Part shown: positions 13,808 through 21,329 of the stretch, in pieces | Layout of the letters: every line of letters begins with the position of its first letter | Numbering within the stretch: position 1 is the first letter of the stretch | NCBI RefSeq assembly: GCF_016862995.1 | Contig: NZ_BOOA01000080.1 | Coordinates: forward strand, 1-36,542 | Direction: 5' to 3' | Length of the DNA: 36,542 bases | From: Acrocarpospora phusangensis | GTDB taxonomy: Bacteria > Actinomycetota > Actinomycetes > Streptosporangiales > Streptosporangiaceae | Position numbers and translations under genes: made by a program | Notes under the pieces: generated by a model | Told to the model about the DNA's origin: nothing | Database searches by the model: none | The model's input: the letters and a program-made list of their open reading frames with translations, nothing else

Positions 13808-15735
13808 CGCGGGCGCTGGATGTCGATCCTGGGCGGGAGACCGGCCGCCTCGTACGCCTCGGCCTCGTCGAGGGTCTCGTGCTCCAGCAGGGCCGCCACG
13901 ATGTTCTCCAGCTTCTCCCGGTTGTCGCGGATCACCTGCTGCGCGGTCTCGTAGCACTCCTCCACGATCCTGCGGGTCTCCTCGTCCACCTCGGCCAGCG
14001 TCGCCGCGGCGGCCTGGGGCTGGTCGTCGTGGGGCAGGATGTTGAGGGGGCCGATCTTGGGCGACATGCCCCAGCGGCCCACCATGCCGCGCGCGATGGC
14101 CGTGACCTGCTCCAGGTCGTTCTCGGCGCCGGTGGTGACCAGGCCGAAGACCACCTGCTCGGCCGCCATGCCGCCGAGGGCGCCGACGATGCGGCCGCGC
14201 AGGTAGTTCTCGTCGTAGGCGTACCGGTCGTTGTCGGGGGTGGACAGGGTGACGCCGAGGGCCCGGCCGCGGGGGATGATGGAGATCTTCCGTACCGGGT
14301 CGGCGCCCGGCTGGAGCATGCCGAGCAGGGCGTGGCCGCCTTCGTGGTAGGCGGTGCGGACGCGTTCGTCCTCGGGCATCACGATGGAGCGCGCCGCGCC
14401 GAGCTGGAGTTTCTCCAGCGCGTCGGCGAGGTCGGCGGAGTGCACCCGGGCGTTGCCGCGCTTGGCGGCCAGCAGCGCGGCCTCGTTGACGAGGTTGGCC
14501 AGGTCCGCGCCGGTCATGCCGGGGGTGCTCTTGGCCAGCCTGGTCAGGTCCACGTCCGCGCCGAGCGGGACGCTCCGGGTGTGCACCTTGAGGATCTCGG
14601 TACGGCCCGCCGCGTCCGGCGGCGACACCACGATGTTGCGGTCGAACCGCCCGGGCCGCAGCAGCGCGGGATCGAGGATCTCCGGCCGGTTCGTCGCCCC
14701 GATGACGATGACGCCCTCGCCCGCCGTGAAACCGTCCATCTCGGTGAGGATCTGGTTGAGCGTCTGCTCGCGTTCGTCGTGCCCGCCGAGCGCGCCCGCG
14801 CCCCTGGTCCTGCCGATGGCGTCGATCTCGTCGATGAACACGATGGACGGCGCGACCTTGCGGGCCTCGGTGAACAGCTCCCGCACCCGGGACGCGCCGA
14901 CGCCGACGATCATCTCGATGAACTCGGAGGCGCTGGCCGAGAAGAACGGCACGCTCGCCTCGCCCGCGACGGCCCGCGCCAGCAGCGTCTTGCCGGTCCC
15001 CGGCAGCCCGGTGAGCAGCACGCCCTTGGGCAGCTTCGCGCCGAGCTTGCGGTACTTGGAGGGCTCCCTGAGGTAGTCCACGATCTCGATGAGCTCGTTC
15101 TCGACCTCGTCGATGCCGGCCACGTCGGCGAAGGTGACCCTGACCTTGTCGCTCTCGATCGGCTGGGCCGCCCGGGAGCGCCCGAGCGCGCTGAGGCCGC
15201 CGCCGCCCATCATGGAGGTGCCGCGGCGCAGCACCCAGACCCAGACGGCGGCCAGCAGCAGCACCGGCAGCAGCGACAGCAGGAGATTCCAGAACGTGCC
15301 CCGCGAGTCGCTCAGCGGCTCAGCCTTCACCGTCACGTTCTGGCTGGTCAGCTGCTGGAAGATCTTCTCCTGGTCGGCGAAGACCGGCATCTCCGTAACG
15401 AACTGCGTGTACGGCCGGTTGCGGTCGTCGGGGTCGGTGGCCTTGGCCTTCAGATGCCCCTGGATCGAGTAGCCGGTCGCGTAGATGTCCTTGACGTTGC
15501 CCGCCTCGACCTGCTTGGTGAACTGCGTGTACGAGATGGTCTCCACCGGTTTTCCGTCGAAGAGCGACGAGACCACGAAGAACATGGCGTACGTGATCAG
15601 CAGGGTGAGCGCGAACCGGAACCAGTTGATCTTCGGCCCGCGTGACCTGTTCGGGGGGAGACCCTCGGCGCGCCAGGGCTTGGGCTCGCCCGGGGGCTTG
15701 TCCGGTTCCCTGCGCTCCTGCGGCTGGTCGGCCAC
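13804..15735 (-). CDS. ftsH: ATP-dependent zinc metalloprotease FtsH (paralogue)
   Basis: A 643-residue membrane protease with helix 1 at about 39-59 and helix 2 at about 149-169, separated by an extracytoplasmic domain. Walker A is GLPGTGKT (243-250), Walker B VFIDEIDA (299-306), the second region of homology GATNRPEILDPALLRPGRFD and the zinc site HEGGH (464-468). FtsH degrades membrane and unstable cytoplasmic proteins. Two substitutions stand out: the second Walker residue is Leu, not Pro, and the central-pore motif reads MIVGVG, so the usual pore Phe is Ile (residue 276). It lacks the long Pro-rich tail common in main actinobacterial FtsH, suggesting a secondary copy. GTG 15735 follows GGGGGAG by five bases; a DUF1269 gene lies 17 bp upstream. 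Confidence 0.95.
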   Translation of the reverse strand: MADQPQERREPDKPPGEPKPWRAEGLPPNRSRGPKINWFRFALTLLITYAMFFVVSSLFDGKPVETISYTQFTKQVEAGNVKDIYATGYSIQGHLKAKATDPDDRNRPYTQFVTEMPVFADQEKIFQQLTSQNVTVKAEPLSDSRGTFWNLLLSLLPVLLLAAVWVWVLRRGTSMMGGGGLSALGRSRAAQPIESDKVRVTFADVAGIDEVENELIEIVDYLREPSKYRKLGAKLPKGVLLTGLPGTGKTLLARAVAGEASVPFFSASASEFIEMIVGVGASRVRELFTEARKVAPSIVFIDEIDAIGRTRGAGALGGHDEREQTLNQILTEMDGFTAGEGVIVIGATNRPEILDPALLRPGRFDRNIVVSPPDAAGRTEILKVHTRSVPLGADVDLTRLAKSTPGMTGADLANLVNEAALLAAKRGNARVHSADLADALEKLQLGAARSIVMPEDERVRTAYHEGGHALLGMLQPGADPVRKISIIPRGRALGVTLSTPDNDRYAYDENYLRGRIVGALGGMAAEQVVFGLVTTGAENDLEQVTAIARGMVGRWGMSPKIGPLNILPHDDQPQAAAATLAEVDEETRRIVEECYETAQQVIRDNREKLENIVAALLEHETLDEAEAYEAAGLPPRIDIQRPR

Positions 15736-15752
15736 CGGGTCTCCCCCGCGAC

Positions 15753-16244
15753 TCAGCCGCGGGCCGCGGCCACGGCGTGCTTGAGCTGGTCCTCCTGCTC
15801 CTTGCTGAGCGAGGTGTGGATGATCCGCCCGCCGTACGGCGCGAGGCGCGGGATGACCTTGTCGGGCGTGCTCTTGTCGATCAGCAGGAACAGCGCGGCC
15901 GCGCCCGGCTTGAGGCCCTCGGCCAGTTCCCGCATGAACGCGTCGTCCACCCCCACGTCGCTCATCGCGCCGACTGCCGCGCCGGTGGCCGCGCCGACGG
16001 CCATGCCCAGGAACGGCATGAAGAAGATGAGCCCGATCAGGCCGCCCCAGAGCGCGCCCCCGGCCGTCGCCGCGCCGGTGGTGCCCATCATCTGCTTGAG
16101 CTTGATCTTGCCGTTCATGGTGCGCTCGACGATGGCCATGTCCCGGATGTCGATCAGCCCTTCCTTCCGTAGCTGATTGACCTTGTCCCGGACCTCCGTC
16201 GCGGTGGAGACGTCGTCGTACGCGATGGCGATCAGATGCGCCAT
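15753..16244 (-). CDS. DUF1269 family membrane protein
   Basis: A 163-residue protein. MAHLIAIAYDDVSTATEVRD and LIDIRDMAIVERTMNGKIKL match the ferredoxin-like start of the DUF1269 family. A Gly/Ala-rich hydrophobic hairpin follows (GAATAGGALWGGLIGLIFFM, then AVGAATGAAVGAMSDVGVDD), and the C-terminal half ends GGRIIHTSLSKEQEDQLKHA. The function of the family is unknown; the central glycine-zipper-like stretch suggests membrane insertion. ATG 16244 is preceded by a GGGGGG run. The stop lies 17 bp before ftsH on the same strand, so the two are very probably co-transcribed, which points to a link with membrane quality control. Confidence 0.88.
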   Translation of the reverse strand: MAHLIAIAYDDVSTATEVRDKVNQLRKEGLIDIRDMAIVERTMNGKIKLKQMMGTTGAATAGGALWGGLIGLIFFMPFLGMAVGAATGAAVGAMSDVGVDDAFMRELAEGLKPGAAALFLLIDKSTPDKVIPRLAPYGGRIIHTSLSKEQEDQLKHAVAAARG

Positions 16245-16297
16245 TGGAAACCCCCCGATATCCAGATGGCGCTATATCTCCCCAGCTGAGAGCTGGT

Positions 16298-17281
16298 CTA
16301 AAGCACCTTGATCTTGGACATGACGGTATTTATGTCGCGCCAACGCTTCTTCTGGGCATCCGGCACCGTGATGAACACCAGGGCGGGCTTGCTCTCCGGC
16401 ACGTCCACCAGCGCGAGCGCCGCCATCGAGCGGCGCTTCTCGCCCTTGATGGTGTAGTTGACCTGGTAGCCGAGCAGCCAGCCGTCCCGGTCGTCCACGG
16501 TGATGGGCTGGGAGGCGGTCCACTCCAGCGTGGCCCCGGCGGGGTGGTGGTTGAGGGTCCAGCGGGCGGCCAGGAACGCGGTGTCACGCAGGCTGTCCTG
16601 GACCTCGATCGGGACCGGGCAGGTGACCAGCATGCCCCGGTAGGCCGAACCCCTGATCTTGCCGAGCAGCTGCCGGGAGGCGAACGGCGACGCCTTGGCG
16701 AGACTCCAGTCCCCGCCGAACCGGGGCACCCGGACGCCGGAGCGCTCGTCCTTGATCGAGCTGCGGACCGGCGCGGAACGCCCGGCGAGCGCGGCCAGCT
16801 TCTTGTCGGCGGGCAGTTCGGGCAGCCGGGGGTCGGTCAGCGCGGTGGACAGCGCCGTGGTCGGCGTGCTGCTCGGCGTGCTGCTCGCCGGCGGGCTGGC
16901 GGGCGGGGCGGAGGCGACCACCGCGCCGCCCGAGGAGGCGGTGGGGGTCGGCGGGGCGACCGAAAGGGTGGGCGTCGCGGCGACGGCGGCGGGGCGGGTG
17001 CCGGGCTGCTCCCGGGTGGCCACGACGGCGGCGGCGAGCACGCCCACGAGCCCGACGACCACGACGCCCGCGACGGTCCGGTACACCAACCGCATAGGGA
17101 GGTCACCAAGGCCTTTGCCCGATGGTGGCGGCGGTGGCAGCTCCGGGATCGTGATCTTCGGTAGCGGTGTGGTCTCGGCCTCAGCCGCGACGTACGTCGG
17201 AACCGCCTTAGTCCCATAGTCCCCAGGTGACACGAACGGGAGCGTACGCGAACTCCGGGTATTTTCGGGTGCGATCACCAT
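16298..17281 (-). CDS. Single-pass membrane-anchored protein of unknown function
   Basis: A protein of about 327 residues with a cytoplasmic N-terminus containing IPELPPPPPSGKGLGDLP, one membrane helix (LVYRTVAGVVVVGLVGVLAA, about 66-85) and an extracellular Pro/Ser/Thr/Ala linker to about 165. The folded C-terminal domain contains FGGDWSLAKASPFASRQLLG, GMLVTCPVPIEVQDSLRDTA and DRDGWLLGYQVNYTIKGEKR. I do not recognise the domain; its layout resembles cell-surface proteins of unknown function in actinobacteria. Starts at 17284 (GTG), 17281 (ATG), 17278 (GTG) and 17233 (GTG) are all possible and none has a strong ribosome site. It lies 53 bp upstream of the DUF1269-ftsH pair on the same strand. 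Confidence 0.75.
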   Translation of the reverse strand: MVIAPENTRSSRTLPFVSPGDYGTKAVPTYVAAEAETTPLPKITIPELPPPPPSGKGLGDLPMRLVYRTVAGVVVVGLVGVLAAAVVATREQPGTRPAAVAATPTLSVAPPTPTASSGGAVVASAPPASPPASSTPSSTPTTALSTALTDPRLPELPADKKLAALAGRSAPVRSSIKDERSGVRVPRFGGDWSLAKASPFASRQLLGKIRGSAYRGMLVTCPVPIEVQDSLRDTAFLAARWTLNHHPAGATLEWTASQPITVDDRDGWLLGYQVNYTIKGEKRRSMAALALVDVPESKPALVFITVPDAQKKRWRDINTVMSKIKVL

Positions 17282-17331
17282 CACACTTCGGGAACAGGTC
17301 TGTACCCGATAATCGGTCGGATAATGGTGGC

Positions 17332-18297
17332 GTGCATGTCGAGCTTCGCTTCGCCCCAGGGACCGGAGTCCATCACGATCTCTCCGCCGTACGCCAGGAC
17401 GGACGCTGTCTCTGGGTCGCCGGAGACGAGAGCGCGGCCATCGAACGCCTCACCTGGCGGGACGGCGCGTACCAGGATCACCACACATTTCGGCTGTCCG
17501 AATTCGTTCACCTACCGGCCGGTCCGGACGACGAGGCGGACATCGAGGGCCTGGCCCGCACCGACGGCTGGCTGTGGGCGGTCGGCTCGCACAGCCTCAA
17601 GCGCAAACGCGTCAAACCAGGCCAGACCGGCGAAAAGGCCCGGAGGCGGCTGAGCACGGTCCTCCGCGAGGAGAACCGCTACATCCTCCTGCGGCTCCCG
17701 CTGGTGGAACGCGACGGCCTCCCCGTCCCCGTACGCAAGGACGGCCGCAGAACGGCGGCCATGCTCTGCGGTCCCGGCCGGAACCTCGCCGACATGCTCA
17801 CCGACGACCCGCACCTCGGCCCGTTCCTGAACCTGCCGGGCAAGGACAACGGATTCGACATCGAGGGCATCGCGGTCATCAGCTCGCGCGTACTGGTCGG
17901 GCTGCGCGGCCCGGTGCTGCGCGGCTGGGCGGTCGTCGTGGAGATCCGGCCAGAGACCCACGATTCGGATAAATTACGCGTCGAGGGTTACCGGACCCAT
18001 TTCGTCGATCTCGGCGGGCTCGGCATCCGGGACCTCTGCCCGGTCGGCGACGACCTGCTCATCCTGGCCGGGCCGACCATGACCCACGACGGCCCCTTCC
18101 GGGTGCTGCGCTGGCGGCCGAACGGCGACTTCGCCAACCCGCCCGCGCTGGTCGCGGAACTGCCCATGATCCCCGGCGCGGACCGCCCCGAGGGCATCGC
18201 CCTGCTCACCGACGGCCGCCTGCTGGTCGTGTACGACAGCCCGTCCCCCAACCGGCTGACCCTCGACGGGGTCTACGCCGACATCGTCCAGATCTGA
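17332..18297 (+). CDS. DUF3616 domain protein
   Basis: A protein of about 321 residues. HHDLSAVRQDGRCLWVAGDE, DDEADIEGLARTDGWLWAVG, NGFDIEGIAVISSRVLVGLR and ADRPEGIALLTDGRLLVVYD are the repeated beta-propeller-like strands of the DUF3616 family. Function is unknown; such folds often bind ligands, but no catalytic residues can be named. No signal peptide is apparent. The GTG at 17332 is chosen because it opens the conserved region (VHVELRFAPGTG); the longer frame from 17227 runs antisense through the divergent neighbour's 5' end. The gene ends 3 bp from the convergent peptidyl-tRNA hydrolase gene. Confidence 0.8.
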   Translation: MHVELRFAPGTGVHHDLSAVRQDGRCLWVAGDESAAIERLTWRDGAYQDHHTFRLSEFVHLPAGPDDEADIEGLARTDGWLWAVGSHSLKRKRVKPGQTGEKARRRLSTVLREENRYILLRLPLVERDGLPVPVRKDGRRTAAMLCGPGRNLADMLTDDPHLGPFLNLPGKDNGFDIEGIAVISSRVLVGLRGPVLRGWAVVVEIRPETHDSDKLRVEGYRTHFVDLGGLGIRDLCPVGDDLLILAGPTMTHDGPFRVLRWRPNGDFANPPALVAELPMIPGADRPEGIALLTDGRLLVVYDSPSPNRLTLDGVYADIVQI

Positions 18298-18300
18298 CCG

Positions 18301-18975
18301 TCAGGGGTGGCGCAGCGGCCCCCAGCCGTCGGGCCGGAAGCCGCCCCGGCGCAGCCACGGCGTGTCCGCGATCACCGTGACCGAGCCGGGCTCGATCTCG
18401 GTGAAGCCCGCGTCCCTGACCGCGGGCAGATCACTCGTGACCAGTTCCTGCCAGTCCTTCGGCTCGGCGGTCCGCACGTCCAGCGCGAACCCCGCCGCAC
18501 GCCAGGCCGTACGCTCCTCGGGCCCGGTGCCCCACCAGGCCAGCTGCGCGGCGTGGCCGCACTGCGCCATCGCCTTGCCCGCCGACATCGTCAGCCCGGG
18601 ATTCACCCACAGCACCACGTCCCCGGCCGGGCCGAGTTCGCCGCTGTCCTCCAGATCCGTCCCGGACACCTGCAGCCGGGACAGCTCCTTGGGCCAGCCG
18701 TCCAGCGGGATCGGCGGATGCACGCGCACCTCCGCCGTGCCCGCCGTCGCCGTGAGCCCGGGCAGTTCCAGCACGCGCCGCCACTCCGAACCCCTGGCCC
18801 GGCGCACGACCTTGCGGATCCCGATGCGCTCCCACTCCTGGATGGCCTCCCCCCATTCGCCCGGCTCGTCCAGCAGGGTCAGGACGGCTCGCGCGGCGGC
18901 CTCCAGGGCGTCGGCGCGTTCGGGCGGAGTGGCACGCTCGATCCGTACCACCAGGGGAAGCACTCGCTGGGTCAC
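18301..18975 (-). CDS. Peptidyl-tRNA hydrolase PTH2-domain protein
   Basis: A 224-residue protein whose C-terminal half has the Pth2 core: DVVLWVNPGLTMSAGKAMAQ and CGHAAQLA (archaeal/eukaryotic Pth2 reads MSxGKxxAQCxHA), then KDWQELVTSDLPA and IEPGSVTVIADTPWL. Pth2 enzymes release peptides stuck on tRNA. In bacteria this form is an addition to the usual Pth, and here it has an extra N-terminal half (about 1-110) of unknown role. GTG 18975 overlaps the TGA of the MFS transporter gene in a GTGA, so the two are translationally coupled on the minus strand. Confidence 0.85.
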   Translation of the reverse strand: MTQRVLPLVVRIERATPPERADALEAAARAVLTLLDEPGEWGEAIQEWERIGIRKVVRRARGSEWRRVLELPGLTATAGTAEVRVHPPIPLDGWPKELSRLQVSGTDLEDSGELGPAGDVVLWVNPGLTMSAGKAMAQCGHAAQLAWWGTGPEERTAWRAAGFALDVRTAEPKDWQELVTSDLPAVRDAGFTEIEPGSVTVIADTPWLRRGGFRPDGWGPLRHP

Positions 18976-20279
18976 GACGTCAAGGATGCCGTACGGCTCC
19001 GGGTGATCAGCAGGGACAGGATGGCGGCCAGGGCGCAGAGGGCGCCGGCGCCGTACCAGGCCAGGTCGTAGTGGCCGAGGTGGTCGCGGGTGAGACCGGC
19101 CAGGGTGGCCGCGAAGGCGGCGCCGATCTGGTGGGAGGCGAAGACCCAGCCGAAGACCACGCCGCCGTCCGCGCCGTAGATCCGGCGGCAGAGCGCGGCC
19201 GTCGGCGGCACGGTGGCCACCCAGTCCAGGCCGTAGAAGATGATGAAGACCAGCATGCTGGGCTCGGCGGTGGCGGCGAACAGCTGCGGCAGGACCAGCA
19301 GCGACGCCCCGCGCAGCGCGTAGTACACGCCGAGCAGGATCCGCGGGTCCACCCGGTCGCTGAGCCAGCCGGACAGGATGGTCCCGACGATGTCGAAGAT
19401 CCCGACCACGGCGAGCAGCCCCGCGGCGGTCGTCTCGGCCATGCCGTGATCGTGCGCGGCCGGGATGAAATGGGTGCCGACCAGCCCGTTCGTGCTGGCG
19501 CCGCAGATGGCGAAACCGCCCGCCAGATACCAGAACGGCCGCGTCTTCGCCGCGTCCCTCAGCACCCGCAGCGCCCGCGCGGCCGCGCCCCCGGCCGGCA
19601 CGCTCACCGGCACGTCCTCGGTCGCCCCGTACGGCCTGAGGCCGATCTCCTGGGGTCGGTCGCGCAGCAGGAACCAGATCAGCGGGACCACGGCGAGCGC
19701 GGCGGCGGTCACCGTCAGCGCGGCGGCCCGCCAGCCGGAGGACTCCACCAGGAGCGCCAGCACTGGCAGGAAGATGAGCTGCCCGGTGGCGCCGCCGGCG
19801 GTGAGCACCCCGATGACCAGGCCGCGGTGGCGCACGAACCAGCGGTCGGCCAGCGTCGCCGCGAAGACCAGGGCCATGGAGCCGGTGCCGAGGCCGACCA
19901 GGACGCCCCAGCAGAGCACGAGCTGCCAGCTCTGCGTCATGAAGACCGTCACGCCGCTGCCGAGGGCGACCAGGGCCAGCGCCACGGTGACCACGCGGCG
20001 CATGCCGAAGCGGTCCATCAGGGCGGCCGCGAAGGGGGCGGTCAGGCCGAAGAACATGAGGTTGACGGAGACGGCGAAGCCGATCGTGGCGCGCGACCAG
20101 CCGAACTCGCTCTCCAGGGGGGTGATGAAGACGCCCGGGGTGGCCCGGAAGCCGGCCGCGCCGATGATCGCGACGAGCGCGACGGCGGCCACGATCCAGG
20201 CCCGGTGCACTCTCAGCCCGCGCTTGGGCGAGCCGGCTAGCGGGCCCTCCGTTTCATCCTGTTTATCGGTGATCGTCAT
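18972..20279 (-). CDS. Major facilitator superfamily transporter
   Basis: About 435 residues with 12 predicted hydrophobic helices. The loop-2 signature AALMDRFGMRRVVTVAL (G-x-x-x-D-R-x-G-R-R type) and FVRHRGLVIGVLTAGGATGQ followed by FLLRDRPQEIGLRPYG are typical of the monocarboxylate/oxalate-formate-like MFS branch. WIVAAVALVAIIGAAGFRAT and GVFITPLESEFGWSRATIGF mark the N-terminus. The substrate cannot be deduced. Starts at 20279 (MTITDK) and 20291 (MMVAM) are both possible. It is divergent from a GlxA-type regulator 60-70 bp away, which probably controls it, and it overlaps the PTH2 gene downstream by 4 bp. Confidence 0.88.
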   Translation of the reverse strand: MTITDKQDETEGPLAGSPKRGLRVHRAWIVAAVALVAIIGAAGFRATPGVFITPLESEFGWSRATIGFAVSVNLMFFGLTAPFAAALMDRFGMRRVVTVALALVALGSGVTVFMTQSWQLVLCWGVLVGLGTGSMALVFAATLADRWFVRHRGLVIGVLTAGGATGQLIFLPVLALLVESSGWRAAALTVTAAALAVVPLIWFLLRDRPQEIGLRPYGATEDVPVSVPAGGAAARALRVLRDAAKTRPFWYLAGGFAICGASTNGLVGTHFIPAAHDHGMAETTAAGLLAVVGIFDIVGTILSGWLSDRVDPRILLGVYYALRGASLLVLPQLFAATAEPSMLVFIIFYGLDWVATVPPTAALCRRIYGADGGVVFGWVFASHQIGAAFAATLAGLTRDHLGHYDLAWYGAGALCALAAILSLLITRSRTASLTS

Positions 20280-20301
20280 GGCGACCATCATCCCGTCACG
20301 A

Positions 20302-20335
20302 AATATCGCCTGACGAGTGGCCTGATAGCCAATAT
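20302..20335. promoter_or_regulatory. Repeat-containing divergent promoter region (MFS/GlxA regulator)
   Basis: GCCTGA occurs twice in direct orientation (20308-20313 and 20320-20325), 12 bp apart, flanked by AATAT at 20302-20306 and 20331-20335. AraC-type regulators usually bind directly repeated half-sites, so this is a candidate site for the adjacent regulator. The assignment is an inference. Confidence 0.4.
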
Positions 20336-20351
20336 GTGAAAGAATCAGGCC

Positions 20352-21329
20352 ATGGCGTACAGACCGCATCGGGTGGCCGTGCTGGCGATGGACGACTTCG
20401 CGCCGCTGGACCTCGGCATCCCCGGTCAGGTGTTCTGGTCGGCGGTCTCCGGCGAGCGGCGGCTCTACGAGATCGTGACGTGCACGGCGGGCGGGCTGCC
20501 CGTCTCGTGCCGATCCGGGTACCGGGTGCTGCCCGACCACGACCTGTCGGTCCTCGAAACCGCCGACACGGTGATCGTGCCGGGCATCCACGGCGGCTCC
20601 GCCTGGGAGAACGGCACCATCTCGGCCGAGGTGGCGGACGCCCTGCGGCGCGCGGCCCGCCACGGCCGGATCATGTCGATCTGCACCGGCGCCTTCGTGC
20701 TGGCCGCCGCCGGCCTGCTCGACGGACGCCCGGCCACCACCCACTGGCGCGACGCCGGCCGCTTCCGCACCCTCTTCCCGCAGGTACGGCTCGACCCCGA
20801 CGTGCTCTTCATCGACGACGGGAACATCCTGACCTCGGCGGGCAGCGCCTCCGGCATCGACCTGTGCCTGCACGTGATCCGCCAGGACCACGGCAGCGAG
20901 ATCGCCAACCGGACGGCCAGGCGCTGCGTGACCCCGCCGTTCCGGGAGGGCGGCCAGGCCCAGTACATCGAGCAGCCGCTGCCCCAGGTGAGCGGCCTGT
21001 CCACCGCGGCCACCCGCGACTGGACCCTCACCCGCCTGCACGAACCCCTCGACCTGGCCGTGCTGGCGAGCCACGCCCAGATGAGCGTACGGACGTTCAC
21101 CCGCAGGTTCCGGGAGGAGACCGGGCTCAGTCCCGCGCGCTGGCTGACCAGGCAGCGGGTGGAGCACGCCAGGAATCTGCTGGAGAGGACGGATCTGCCC
21201 GTCGACGAGGTGGCGCGCCGGTCCGGTTTCGGGACCGCCGTGTCGCTGCGGCAGCACCTGCACGCGGCGGTCGGCGTGGCTCCGCTCAGCTACCGCCAGA
21301 CATTTCGCGACACGGCGCGTTCCATCTGA
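20352..21329 (+). CDS. GlxA-type transcriptional regulator (DJ-1/PfpI domain plus AraC HTH)
   Basis: A 325-residue protein. Residues about 8-185 form a DJ-1/PfpI (class I glutamine amidotransferase-like) domain, with the nucleophile-elbow SICTGAFVLAAAGLLDGRPA (Cys111) and the ATTHW motif. Residues about 220-325 carry two AraC-family helix-turn-helix units (DLAVLASHAQMSVRTFTRRF, and LPVDEVARRSGFGTAVSLRQ). Regulators of this GlxA type control detoxification or catabolic genes; the effector is unknown. The ATG at 20352 begins the domain. Divergence from the MFS gene suggests a local circuit. Its last 44 bp overlap the end of the convergent phosphatase gene. Confidence 0.92.
   Translation: MAYRPHRVAVLAMDDFAPLDLGIPGQVFWSAVSGERRLYEIVTCTAGGLPVSCRSGYRVLPDHDLSVLETADTVIVPGIHGGSAWENGTISAEVADALRRAARHGRIMSICTGAFVLAAAGLLDGRPATTHWRDAGRFRTLFPQVRLDPDVLFIDDGNILTSAGSASGIDLCLHVIRQDHGSEIANRTARRCVTPPFREGGQAQYIEQPLPQVSGLSTAATRDWTLTRLHEPLDLAVLASHAQMSVRTFTRRFREETGLSPARWLTRQRVEHARNLLERTDLPVDEVARRSGFGTAVSLRQHLHAAVGVAPLSYRQTFRDTARSI

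Noticed and set aside
13000-15645. 881-residue plus-strand ORF
   Set aside because: Antisense of ftsH and out-of-frame shadow of the thioesterase gene; a high-GC artefact.
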